Source: Apricaphanius iberus
Taxonomy: Eukaryota > Chordata > Actinopteri > Cyprinodontiformes > Aphaniidae
Assembly: GCA_028564705.1 (NCBI GenBank)
Contig: JAPXFQ010002454.1
Location: forward strand, 1,496,001-1,560,000
DNA: 64,000 nucleotides
Direction of reading: 5' to 3'
The position numbers were made by a program, and so were the translations under genes. Positions 1-11,913 of this stretch are shown here, one piece after another. How positions within the stretch are numbered: position 1 is the first letter of the stretch; the number at the start of each line of letters is the position of its first letter. Under the pieces are notes generated by a model. The model did not search any database, had not been told where the DNA came from, and saw only the letters and a list, made by a program, of their open reading frames with translations.

Positions 1-466
1 CTAAGCCGGATAATGCCTTAAACATATAATTATTTAGTCTACACCCCCCTATTGTCCACACTAACCCGCCGTCGTTTTATATCTTTGGCCGGATAACTAT
101 TAGGCGGGTAAGAGAGCCGTGTAAATCTTAATTCAAGGGCTAAATGAGCTAGTGTGGACAGCTTCCCCGGATAATGAAAGGAAGTGGCGTCAATGAATGC
201 TGCGTCAATAACAATACGACACTACAGACAAAGACAACAGCAAAGAGTAATAAATCGATCTCGTCGTCTGTCCACACCAAAAACTCTCTCTTCTTCTGAG
301 CAGCTATTGTTCTCTTCGGTTAACGGGACAAGCAGATATGTACTGTGCTGTAGAGCTTCTTGTATATTATGTAGGCGCTGGTGTCACGTAGATTATACGC
401 ATTTTTCGTGCGTCTTTTCGCGCTTGCCCAGTATTTGCACAGGTCGGTATGGGATTGCGCAATCAT
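1..466. mobile_element. Harbinger-like non-autonomous element, truncated by window edge
   Basis: This segment is homologous along its length to the better-preserved element at 8183-8770: both start with a terminal block containing ccggataatgcctta, share the internal block around 'gggtaagagagccgt', and share a block ending 'gattgcgcaatcatgg'. The left terminus lies outside the window. Similarity stops near base 466, so about the last 110 bases, including the right terminal repeat, are missing. No usable transposase is visible. Confidence 0.65.
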
Positions 467-1895
467 GGGGATAATCACAGTTTTTCTTATTGCTGTGTAG
501 GTCACATTGTGAACAGAGCATAACATTTCCTTAATTGGGATGATTTTGTTGTTGTTGGAATGTTACATTATATTTTGATTTCCTGAGAAACTGAAGTTTG
601 TGTATTCCACAGCAGTATAACACAATAAACTATGAGTTTAACTTGGAATTGCAAACTAAAAAAAAAAAAACTTTTCAATGATTTTCTAATGTGTTGAGTT
701 CAGCTGCAGTAACCCCCAAATAGTGCATTTATTTAGTGTCAGTTGTTTTACCAAATTTGCATTAATGCAGGAAAATATAAACCATGTTAAATGACATAGA
801 AGTACCATAATATAAAATAAAAAGGAAATCTGCTAATTAAAGAAGCCGATATTTTTATTGGTTGTTGGGGTTAAACATTGCTAATGATAAGCAGTTGTTG
901 TCTCACTTTTGGTTCGCTCTCTCATTCTCTCTCTCTCCCTTGCTGGCTCATGTCACTCTCTTGATTTATGGCTCTGTTTAAGTGAAGGCCACACGTATCT
1001 CCCGACGCTGCTATTTGTTTCAGCCGAGATTCATTTTTACGCCCTGCCCCCTCTGAGGGTGACCAGCAACCAACAAAAATTAACACCTGGCTCCTGTGTG
1101 CAAAGAAAAGAGGATTTTTGTTGGAAGCTGTAGTACAGTACATGCTTTAGGAAGGTTGACAGCAACTTGGTTAATCTGCCGTTTGCTCTGACAAAGCGAC
1201 CAGCCAGCTCACTGATTCTCTTCTGTTGTTAGAAATGCATTGGAGATGTAGAAAAATGACATGCCACAAGGATGCCATTAATAATGCTTACACGCAAGGT
1301 TTTCTTGACATGGGGAAAAATGGCCGACGTCACAAGGCCCTTTTATCAACCTAATTTCATAAGAGGATTTCATGTCTGAGCAGGGAAAAGTGGCTATTTT
1401 TCCTCTTCTTTTATCTTGTAAACAGCCATTACTTGAAGAGGTGTATGGGCCTGCTCTGGCAGTGAGTGGATATGAATTTCAAAACCAAGCCATCCTTTTA
1501 CATCAGCCTCCTATCTTAAACGATTTGACATAATCGCGACATCAGATGGGCTGACGTTTTTCACTGCACTTGGGTTCAAATGGTGGCATAATTCATAGCA
1601 TTTTCTTGATGAGACTTTTTTCCTTCCTTTTGGTGATACTGAAAATTAGTTCTTATTGATTTTTCCCAGAAACTAAAGCAATTCTTTGACTAAATCAAAG
1701 AGGCAGCTTGAGCCACAATTACATATTGTGAGTGTGATTGTGTTGCTATTGATTCTAAATGTCTAAAAGCGCAGAATGGGATGCATCTGACTCGGCTTTG
1801 TGCATTGTTGCTTTTATTTCCTGCTGCTGCGCTACATTGTACCATATTTGCTCTTCTTCTTTCCGTTTTTTTTGCCTTCTGTGCCTTTGTGGTAG
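467..1895. other. Stretch without a recognisable gene
   Basis: AT-rich sequence with a short poly-A run near 657-670. Small open frames near 909-1143 occur on both strands and show no domain or splice structure. From about 1820 the sequence becomes pyrimidine-rich and leads into the splice acceptor of the exon candidate at 1896. Confidence 0.5.
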
Positions 1896-2105
1896 GATGG
1901 TACGGAAGACGCTGTTGTTTACCCTGTTAAGCTGCCCATTGTCTCTAATTTGGAATTCCCTTTGGGAGAAAGTGCCAAAGGAACAAGATTCGGGACTGCT
2001 CATGAAGCTAACTGCAGTGCTACTAACATTGTGGTGGAAGGCCTCTTTACTATCCATCCTCTGGGATCTGTTGCAAAAAGTAAAAAGGCCATCCCTTGGG
2101 ACGGG
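1896..2105 (+). CDS. Candidate internal exon of an unidentified host gene (70 codons)
   Basis: A pyrimidine-rich tract (about 1850-1890) ends in the acceptor gtag at 1892-1895. The donor gtgagt follows at 2106-2111. The 210 bases between are exactly 70 codons in phase 0 at both ends. The frame is closed by TAG at 1893-1895 just upstream and by TAG at 2112-2114 downstream, so it opens only between the splice sites. The predicted peptide starts DGTEDAVVYPVKLP and ends KKAIPWDG. It has a balanced composition and a strong purine-first codon pattern (GCT, GTT, GAA, GGA), as real coding sequence does. I do not recognise the protein. Other frames here are also open (minus strand 1755-2261, plus strand 1759-2109), but they lack splice signals and have biased, hydrophobic compositions. 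The host gene, if real, would have large introns filled by the repeats described elsewhere. Confidence 0.5.
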
Positions 2106-2111
2106 GTGAGT

Positions 2112-2439
2112 TAGCGGAGTAGAGACAACAAACAGTAAGAAAGGGAAAATTGGCACCAATAGGGAAAATGAGGGACAGATAATGGATAAAAAGATAAAAA
2201 CAAACTGAAACAAGTTTTTGAAGGTGACAACATCGCCTATGTATAAAAATATAGTATTCATTTGTATTCTTTAATTATGCACTTAGTTTTTTGCTTTTTT
2301 TCAGTTTGGAAGGATCATAAAGCAAAGAACTTGATTGAATGAATTTAAAATTGAACAATTTGGTGAACAAGTTAGAATTTGATGTGTATTTTCTATTCTA
2401 TTCATTTATATTCAAATAGATACATAATACCCGCTAATA
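2112..2439. other. No gene seen
   Basis: AT-rich sequence downstream of the candidate exon. No repeat or open frame with support is visible. Confidence 0.4.
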
Positions 2440-2870
2440 CCGCTCTAATCACATACTTGAGGTCAGAGGTCAGAGAAATGCCAGACTCTTAGACGGCTCC
2501 AGCAACCAGTTTGGATGTGTGCTTGGGATCAATGTCTTTTACAAATTTCAGCCATCTAGAAGTTGACTTGATGTGCAATACACCAGCATAACAGCTCCAC
2601 AACATGATGCTACCACTACCATGCTTAAAGCAGTACAATTAATTCAGATTTGAAAGCCTGACCTTGACTCTTCCAAACATTGTTTTTGGAATGAGTAAAG
2701 CATGATAGCATGAATGAATTTCCTTTCCCAATCAGGCTTTAATCTGAAAATGTTTAAACTATGTTTACATGTTACCGAATTTGAATAATATCTGGTAAAT
2801 GTGGTCCCATCTCCAGAGAAAATAGAGTCAGGGTTTTCTTGATGGCTAAAAAGCACAAGGAGAATCTACA
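2440..2870 (-). mobile_element. Decayed Tc1-like transposon relic
   Basis: The block catgatgctaccactaccat (2603-2622) is, on the minus strand, the coding signature of the glycine-rich box of Tc1-like transposases (a KHGGGS-type motif). The nearby phrase around 2520-2540 ('tgcttgggatcaatgtc') and the stretch at 2655-2700 resemble other transposase segments in the same orientation. No intact frame or terminal repeats remain. Limits are approximate. Confidence 0.4.
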
Positions 2871-3257
2871 ACTTGTCAAGGTATTTCCAAGTAATAATAT
2901 AGGTTTATATATATATATAAACTTGTGCAGTCTGTTCTAATTTTTACAATTATTAATTAAGTTGTTTGTGGTCTATTCAATCAACCCTAAAACAATGAAC
3001 AAACACATACAGACGTGGACAAAATTGTTGGTACCCTTCATTAAATAAAAGAAAAACTCATAATGGTCACAGAAATAACTTTAATCTGACAAAAGTAATA
3101 ATAAATAAAAATTACATAAATGTTGACCAATGAAAGTCAGACATTGCTTTTCATCCATGCTTCAACAGAATTATTTAAAAAATAAATGCATGAAACATTC
3201 CTGGAAAAAAATGATGGTACCCCTAGAAAAGAATGAAAATAATGTGACCAAAGGGAC

Positions 3258-3533
3258 ATGTTAATCCAAGGTATGTCCACTAATCAGCATCCTAGGTGTC
3301 TACAATCCTGTAATCACTCAGTGGGCCTATATATAGGACTCCAGGTAGTCACTGTGTTGTTTGGTGACGTGGTGTGTACCACACTCAATATAAACCAGAG
3401 GAAGCAAAGGAAAGAGTTGTCTCAGGAGATGAGAAAGAAAATCATAGACAAGCATGTTAACTGTAAAGGCTATAAGACCATCTCCAAGCAGCTAGATGTT
3501 TCTGTGACTACAGCTGCACATGTCATTCAGTAA
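3258..3533 (+). pseudogene. Tc1-like transposase, N-terminal fragment
   Basis: The 91-codon frame ends with the segment ELSQEMRKKIIDKHVNCKGY followed by KTISKQLDVSVTT, the first helix-turn-helix of the paired-like DNA-binding domain of Tc1 transposases, which binds the inverted repeats. It stops at TAA 3531-3533, where family members continue. The same reading continues past the stop with a GTVANLPGRG-type motif (about 3552-3581), which is the AT-hook-like linker between the two DNA-binding subdomains. The roughly 50 residues before the helix-turn-helix are probably non-coding leader read through. Confidence 0.8.
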
Positions 3534-3789
3534 TGTACGATCCATGGGACTGTAGCTAACCTCCCTGGACGTGGCTGCAGGAGGAAAATTGATGACAGAT
3601 CAAAGAGACGGATAATCCAAATGGTAACAAAAGAGCCTAGAAAGACTTCAAAATAGATCCAAGCTGAACTTTATGCTCAAGGAACATCAGTGTCAGATCG
3701 GAACATCCTTCGCTGTTTGAGCCAGAGGACAAATCATTAAAAAAAACAGACTGGAGTATGCCAAACTACATGCTGACGAGCCACAAAGC

Positions 3790-4368
<579 letters not shown>

Positions 4369-4592
4369 GTTGTGGGTACCATCATTTTTGTCCAGGCCTG
4401 TTTCATGCATTTATTTTTTTTGTAAATAATTCCATTGAAGCATGGATGAAAAGCAATGTCTGACTTTCATTGGTCAACATTTATATAATTTTTATTTATT
4501 ATTACTTTTGTCAGATTAAAGTTATTTCTGTGACCATTATGAGTTTTTCTTTGATTTAATGAAGGGTACCAACAATTTTGTCCACGTCTGTA

Positions 4593-7500
4593 ATCAAAGA
4601 CCCAAAAGTAATAATCCCATGCTGATGAAACTTTTTCCTGGCACTGGAGAGCATAAGAGAAAAAAAGAAGCAACAGCTTTCTATTTCCCCATTTCCTCAT
4701 ATTTTAAAGGCAAGGATTCCGATGGAAATACCTGACTCCCCTTAAATGTCTGCACAGCCGACCGAGTTAACTGATGGCCAGGCAATGCTGGGGGCTGCAG
4801 TAGAAGGTGGGCCCCTGCTCAGGTGTGCTGGTAGTAGATGTAGGGTGCTGACAGCCTAGGTTAGTCTCCTGGTTCAATTTATTATGACAGCAGAGAAGCT
4901 TGCAGGGCCTAGTTGGCAGGTTGGGTGCTAAGGGCCTTATAGTGAACCTAAAGCGCAAAGGATTCAAAAGGGGAGAAAAGCGCACAGAGCAGGATTGAGT
5001 CACATCTCAAGTCTAACAGAATGAGCTGCTGGTCAATCAGCATCACTTCTCATTGCTCCGTAGCTTTATGATGACAACAACAGACAGTTTAGTTTGCTGT
5101 GTGTTCTTAGGTTTAAAATAGCAAGTAAACCATTTGTCACAACAAAGCGGGATTTTCTACATTCAGGGCCTGGTTAACCCATAAAGACCCGGACCCATTT
5201 TTACCCCAAGGAAAATTAAGGGGAGCATAAGACAGGTTAAACAGGGCACATAGAACACATTTCTAAAAATATATATATATTACAATAGTAGGTGGCAAAC
5301 ATCTCAAAAGTTACATAGATGTCACTTTGGCCGTTAAACCTAGCAAGCTACTTGGTGCCCAACAGGTCTTACAGCAACCCATGAATGAAATTACATAACT
5401 GATATTGGTTCAATTAAGCTATTAAATACAATATATGACTAAACTGAATTGAATCAACAAAGTATACTGATCAGATCATGATTAGTTTTCTTATTGTGTC
5501 ATATACACCACTACATTTTTTTTCAACCAATTTTAGACCGACTGCCCGATATTACATATGCGTCACACTAATATTTACTTGATGGTTTTATCGAAAGTTC
5601 TTCAAGAAATTCAGAAACAATAGTTCATTTTTTGACAAACAGCATTATGTGTTAACATTGCAACCGTATTTTCTTGAAAAAAATGCAGCTGCAACTTGAA
5701 TAACACTTCAGAGTTTGGGGAATTGAAACGAACGGGAAGTACCATTGGTCTGTCTTGTAGGATTAAAAAAGGATGAATTATTACGTTATTGTTAAGCATG
5801 AAGGTCATTGACGAGCAAAGCTGATGTGGGACAGATTCTTTTATATATGAACTAGTCATGTGGTATGGATTCTGAAAAGTATCAGAGTATTTTAAGGAGA
5901 AACAATATGCTTTCTATTAACAAATAAAAAAATTATGATCATTACACTTTCCAGCATGACATCCTGAGCATGGATCCTGAACTTCCTAGAGTACTTTTCC
6001 CAGTCACTAGATACAATTTAAAAAATCCTTGTTAAATTTACTTAAAAAGGGCTTTGAAGCTTTCTCAAGCTTTGGGCTTGAAGCTTTTCCAAGAATGCCC
6101 AAAGACTCTAATTAAAAGGGTAAAGAAGCTTGCCAAAACTTACAGAAAATGTTTGTTGAAAGTTAGAAAAGTGAGAGGATGCTGCACAAAGTACTGAAGC
6201 TGAGATTTAAATAATGCCCCTTTTACCATATCGTAATTAAGAAATATTGTGCAAATAACTCAAATATGTGTTGAAAATTGTTATCTCTAAGAAGCATTTT
6301 AGTATTTTTTTTTATTTATCTATTCAAATTTTTCATCCACAATCCTTAATTATATTTTGGCATGAGGGGTTTGGTCATATAATCAACTTTATTGGATTAG
6401 ATTTTTTTATTTATTTCTTTTTACAGAAAGATGAATTCTAGAATTTTAAAGATATGTGGTAGTAAAGAAGCAATACATTACTTTTAGGGTGGGTGGGGGT
6501 TGGGGGAGGGGGTAAATGCCATTGGTTAAGATAATGTTAGGGAGAGATGTAAAGTTCAGTGGAAAGAGAGTCTAATGCCTTTTTAAGGTGAGCCATTTTA
6601 GCACGCAGCCACATTTGTATATGTCTGTGTATTTACTCGCGAAGGGAGGGAGGTGACCTTTCCATGTGGAGATGGTGTCTGCATGGAAACGCTGCACGCT
6701 GCATCCTAATGACCACCCAGGGCCACCTTGCCTCCACGGCCGTCCTGATATTTACCTAAACATTGGTTGGGAGAGTGCTTTTATTTATTTATTTGTTTAA
6801 TTCCTACTACTTAATTCCTAACAGAGATATTTACGGAACTTTTAGTAGGTCTAATGACGAATGCTGTATGAACCATTTTGTAACATTTGTAAGCTGCAAG
6901 GCGAATTGAGTGGCACAACTGTATTTTTGATTTGAGATGTCCTTACAGTTGAAACTAACTTATATGAAACAGATACTTATAAATTTTTGAAATGTGTGGA
7001 AGCTTGTGAAGATTTTTAGCTTGTCTTCAAAGCCAAAGCTGTCTAACCTGCCGATCAGAGAAAGACTGACAGTATCATTAGTAATGCTGCTCTCAGTCAG
7101 GGTTAAGGCGGAGGTCTCCCAGTCAACAAAGCTGCTCTGCCTGCTTCGTGCTGCTCTGTGGATCATTAGGAAAATGAACGACTCGAGGTCTGTGTGTGTG
7201 TCTGTGCACGTTTTTGTGCCGCTGGGCTACGGACAGGCTGATTACTCTCCTCTGTCTCCTACTTACCTGCCGGCCCCCCTGACTTACCCTCAGAATACTA
7301 ACTCCTTCCACACCAACACACAAACTCACTTATTTGATAGCAACACTGTTGTTTTTTTGTCTAGATTAATTTCTGCAAAACTTCTGAATACATCAAATCT
7401 TGACACATGATTCCAGGCCAGTAAATCTATACCTAAGGGTCTCTCGGCACATTGCAAAACCCTTTACCACCACAAGTCATTCTTGTCTCTCCTATGCGTA

Positions 7501-8062
7501 TATCCCCCAATTGTATACTTGGAGGCAAATGGTACACATGCATTTTAAAAGCACATCAGTGTCTGGGCAAAATAAACCCCTTAAAGGTGAAAAAAATTGC
7601 CGGATCAACGATTGATGTCAGAGGAACAACTCTGAGCAAAGGGTTGAAGATTTCTGTCTTTTGCAAGGGCATTTGTGTGCTAGCTGCCCCCATTAACAAG
7701 CTGAGGAGGTAATGTTGGTGGGTGGACACAGTGTGTATGTCTGTGTGTGGGGGCTGTGTATATTGCTGAAGCTATGCTCCAATATCCATGCTTAGCCTGA
7801 CAAACAGGAGATAAAGACAATGTTGCCTTTAAGCTAGCAGGGCTTTACCAAACATTCAGGATGTAAGTTTTAAATTTTTTCCCCCCTGTAACATGAGAAG
7901 TAGAAATTCTGGTGGAATAAGAATATATATGTGAATTGATTTGTGTGGATGTATATTCTAGCTGTTGGTACATACTGCGAGATTTCAACCAGACGTGATG
8001 GGCACCTGCAGAGGCCCTGATTCCAAACTTGAAATATAGAGGGATCTAAGGAAACTTGTTTT
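4593..8062. other. Stretch without recognisable genes
   Basis: Single-copy-looking AT-rich DNA. A short block near 5171-5230 ('aacccataaagacccggac') resembles a dispersed fish repeat. A guanine-run tract lies at 6487-6512. The 6590-6760 interval is less AT-rich than its surroundings and has no open frame. The open frames at 6994-7410 and 7400-7712 are composed of simple, serine-rich sequence on overlapping frames and show no domain. Confidence 0.4.
6487..6512 (+). other. Guanine-run tract with quadruplex potential
   Basis: Five runs of three to five G separated by one or two bases (ggg-t-ggg-t-ggggg-tt-ggggg-a-ggggg). This fits the usual four-run, short-loop pattern for an intramolecular G-quadruplex. 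No gene is adjacent. Confidence 0.6.
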
Positions 8063-9085
8063 TCAGGTTATCTAAAGGAAATTTCAACCCAACGCAACTG
8101 GACTTGATAATTTGTCTTGGAAGAAGTTTCACATCTTATCCAAGAGGCTTCATCAGTTCATCCTTGCCGCTGACCAGGCTGAGGCCACGTCCAAACTACG
8201 CCGGATAATGCCTTAAACGTATAAGTATTTAGTCTACATCCCCCTATCGTCCAGGCTAAGGCGGCTTTGTTTGTGGTCTGTGGCCGGATAAGTATTAGCC
8301 GGGTAAGAGAGCCGTCTAACTGTTATCTCAACGGCTAAATGAGCACGTCTGGATGCAACTTATCCGGTCCCCAGCTAAATCAGAGCAGCGACGTCAATCA
8401 AATGCTGCGTCCTAAATTGATGACGACAACAACGCGACAGCATATAATGACAACAGCAAAGATGGAGACGAGTCTCGCTATGCTACTTCATCTTTGGCAA
8501 ATTCAGACGTTTGCAAACCTACTTGCGGATGAGAAGGCGACACAGGAGGCGATCCAGGAGGCGCAGACAGCAACATAGATTATACGCGTCAATCTTTGTT
8601 GTTTTTATTTTTCCCCGCGCATGCCCAGTACATGCATAGGTAGGTATTGGATTGCGCAATCATGGTATCTTAAACGGACCGTAAACAAGGCGTAAATGCT
8701 CGTGTTGAGTGGAAAACATTAGGCGTCTAACTCCCTGTATAACCTTATCCGGCTTAGTGTAGACTTAGCCTCAGACTGGTCCAACTAACTGGTGTGGAGA
8801 CTCAGCTATTTAACCTCTTGGAGGGCTTTTACAAGACTGATTTGTCAACCTCCACCAATAGGCAACACGCCAACGACCATCGTTAAGACATGGAGCAATA
8901 AGGATCCAATGACATAATCAGTCTTGTAAAAGACCTCCAAGAGGTTGAATAGCTGAGTCTCCAGTTAGTTGGACCAGTCCCAGCCTGGTCAGCGGCGAGC
9001 ATGAACTGATGAAGCCTCTTGAATAAGTTGCGTTCGATTAAAATTTCCTTGAGATTACCATGACCTGGATGAATGAGAATATTCA
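8063..9085. repeat. Inverted repeat (foldback) with an insertion in its left arm
   Basis: The left arm (8063-8844, after removing the 8183-8770 insertion) is mirrored by the right arm (8917-9085). Matching landmarks are the cttcatcagttcat block (8149-8162) against its complement near 9000-9015, and the ttttacaagactgatt block (8829-8844) against its complement at 8917-8932. A spacer of about 72 bp separates them. The right arm lacks a segment of about 35 bases present in the left arm near 8110-8145. No transposase is present. Confidence 0.75.
8183..8770. mobile_element. Harbinger-like non-autonomous element, full length
   Basis: The 588-bp element has imperfect terminal inverted repeats: ggccacgtccaaactacgcc on the left mirrors the right end, whose complement begins ggctaagtctacactaagcc. 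TGA (8180-8182) and TCA (8771-8773) flank it, fitting a 3-bp TNA-type duplication as in PIF/Harbinger elements. The uninterrupted other arm of the surrounding inverted repeat (near 8975-8990) serves as an empty-site control and has one triplet at this point. A short open frame (8462-8578) starts METSLAMLLHLWQ and is followed, in another frame, by Arg-rich codons. This could be a relic of the transposase start, but that is weak. Confidence 0.8.
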
Positions 9086-11165
9086 CAGGCTTGTTTTTTA
9101 GGTAAACAGCCAGAGGTGCCTTTCTTGTTCAGCACTTTTGCAATCATTATTTTCCTTAAAAGCAGGATAAAAATATAGATTTCAAATACACGATGCATTG
9201 AAAGGCAAAGTTTTTTAAAAAGTACACAAAAAACAGAAAATAGTTCTTCATAGTGAATGTCTGGTCATCGGTGTCATAGGGAGTCGAAAGGACTGGCAGA
9301 AGATGTCCAAATAATGAGGATGATGCAAAGTTTGCAGTTCCAGTAGGCTTTATTAGATGTTATACTTTTTTTAACTTGTTTTTTTTAACTAGACAGACTT
9401 TAATTGGGAATACAACTCTGATAGGCCAAGCTCGTCTGTTGTAAGGGCTTGGTCCTGAGCCAGAATACAACTCTGATAATTCTTGAACCAGAGTGGACAT
9501 GAGCGCAAAGGTTAAAAAAAGTGGTGATGAGGGTAGTTATCAACTTCAGAACTTAAATCTGTTTGAATCTTTTTATATTACTGTTTTATATATTTTTAAT
9601 AGTAAATGCATGCTCATGTATGTCACTTGTAAACAGTATGTTGGGCTGGTATTGCCTAAATTATGTGACATGCATGCAAAGCAATCGCACAACTGAGATA
9701 CAATTTGGATGCCCACAGAAGGATAAAACCTTAAAGTATAAATTCTTGAATTACTTCACCTTTTGCTGTTGACAAGACATATACTGTATATCATGTACAA
9801 TGTAAAATTAAAATTTCAGAAAAGAATGCCAGACTTTATTTACTACATATGGACAGCATCTCTCAGGAGTATAAAATAATTGTTTAGCATTCTTTTTATA
9901 CATTTCAACCGTTCTTTATGTTACAACACAAAAAAAAAATACTCACACTTTACACTTCACACATTAATTATCCAGTAAAAAAAAAAAAGCTGTAATGGTG
10001 GAAAGGCTGGAAGGTGAAAATGAGGAATTCATTTACTGGTGCTCCCATGTTGAATATTCATATGACATCAGTTTTGATGCTTTCAGGCATTATTTCTTGC
10101 ATGGTGCCACAGTCACTTTCTGTTTGTGACACTGTTAGGGACCAGGGAATTGATAAATCCATTTATGGAAAGAGGAGAAAGGTGTCTAAGCTTCAAGAAA
10201 TACATTATGTTAGGTGTCTATAGCAGACAGTTGACTATTTTCAAATGATCCAACACAAAAATGCTGCCTCATTTTGTTAGTTTAATGTGTTTTGCTCATC
10301 ACTCAGTGCACTGTATCGTGTACTGTAGGTTTTCACTGTTTTTTGAAACTTAAACTACTCTTCTTATTATTTTTAAAATTTTTACAAATGCAATTTCACT
10401 GGAAGGTAATTATTCCACATTTATCCTTTGAACAAAGAGATTAAATGTCCTGAATATGCTTTTGAAAAGCTGAGTCTGCTTGTGTTGCTTACTTAGTTGT
10501 TTTGTTTCCATTTTGTTTTCCAGGTTTGAGGGTGTCTGACTTTTTCGTAGATATTGCATCAATCTGAAGCTTCCCATAATAACTGGCTGAACCGAAGACA
10601 TGCAAATTACTAAAGATTTATTAAAATGCACCATAAAGGGGTTGGGAATGTCTGATGGAAAGTCAAATTACCATTTCATCTTTCTTTGAGTCTTTTTTTT
10701 TTACTTGCTGCGTTCTTGGAGGAGGTCAGACACAGTTCTTTATTTGTGGAGGAGAATTTCCTTCTGTGAAAAATTGCAAAGCATTTAGAGCTTAGATCAG
10801 AGCGGGTCAGAGACCTTTCCTTTAATTTCCCTTTATCCTCTCAGACATGCTGGATAACCTCAAGCACACCATTGTACAGATGTCGGGCATGTCTCTGTGC
10901 CGGCTGTTTATTTGTGTACCTGCTTTTCCTTTCAGTCAGACAGTGCATAGTTTGGTCTATGCTTTTAAGATAAATCTGATATACTTTAATGCTGCTTTTC
11001 CTACAATTTTATGTCTGCATAAATGTTCGATTGGCACTGAGAGCTTTTTTTTAATTTATTTTTTTACCAGTAATGCTTTTTTGGCAGAGCCATCAATTCT
11101 TCACTTGATTGTTTTCCTTGGAACAAACTGCTTCATTATGCAGGTCTATGTCTTGGAAGGCCATA
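9086..11165. other. No recognised gene; one splice-acceptor-like site
   Basis: AT-rich DNA. A 16-base motif (gaatacaactctgata) occurs twice near 9408 and 9463 around a short inverted repeat. At 10811-10846 an excellent polypyrimidine tract ends in ctcag, followed by a coding-looking run that starts DMLDNLKHTIVQMSG in one frame. No good donor follows, so no exon is called (see findings). Confidence 0.4.
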
Positions 11166-11913
11166 CAGTGCCTTGAAAAAAATATTTGCATCCTTTTAAC
11201 TTTTAATTTTTTATTGTGTGGCAGATTTAAGGAGTAATCTTTTAGGATATTATGTAATTTATGTGACAGATCAACCCAAAGTGTAGCCTAATTATGAAGT
11301 GGAAGAAAAATAATATGTGGTTTTAAATGCTTTTTGACACCTTAAACGTAAAAGAGTGCCTCACATCTGTATTCAGCCCCCTTTACTTTACTCCTTAAAA
11401 AAGCAAGAAAAATCAAAAGAACTAACTAAATTAGTGAGACAAGATAATTGATTTGTAATCCGAGAAGTTTGTTTGTTAAATAACCAACATCATGAAGATG
11501 CTTAAGTAATGCTTTTCTGAAGGGACAATAAAATATAGAGATATTCTTGGAGTTGTTGAGAAGATGGAGGAGCTAAACACAGTGTAATCCAGATAGCAAA
11601 CCTGTTACAGTCTACAAAAGACTCAAACTGGGGTCAACGTTCACCTTCCAACAGGACAATGACTGTAAGCACAAAGCTAGAGCTGCTGTTTAATGGTTGA
11701 TATCAACATATCTTAATGTGTCTCAAAGTCCAAACCTTAATTTGAAATACAGAATCTGTAGAGAATCAATTGCAAGAGTAAGAAAGGATGTTCACAAATG
11801 ATCCAGTCTGATTGTGTTTAAGCTACTTTTAAAGTTTATGGTTATGAATTAGTAAGACTCTTTTTGAAAAACAAGTTCAAAGTGTGTGAACGCTTTTGTA
11901 AGAAATAGTGTAT
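11166..11913 (+). mobile_element. Decayed Tc1-like transposon, internally deleted
   Basis: The left end (acagtgccttgaaaaaaat) is mirrored by a decayed right end (about 11880-11913, 'gtgtgaacgcttttgtaa'). The left terminal region continues with a segment containing 'attcagccccctttact' (11371-11387), typical of a common fish Tc1-like family. The interior keeps a transposase trace: a frame reading QQDNDCKHKARAAV near 11645-11690, the region of the second catalytic Asp. Most of the transposase is deleted, and about 750 bp remain of a normal length of about 1.5 kb. Confidence 0.65.

Noticed and set aside
1755..2261. 168-codon open frame on the minus strand
   Set aside because: It lies opposite the better-supported exon candidate, has a hydrophobic low-complexity start, and lacks splice or domain support.
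6994..7410. 138-codon plus-strand frame
   Set aside because: No motif, simple serine/valine-rich composition, overlapped by frames on the other strand; most likely chance.
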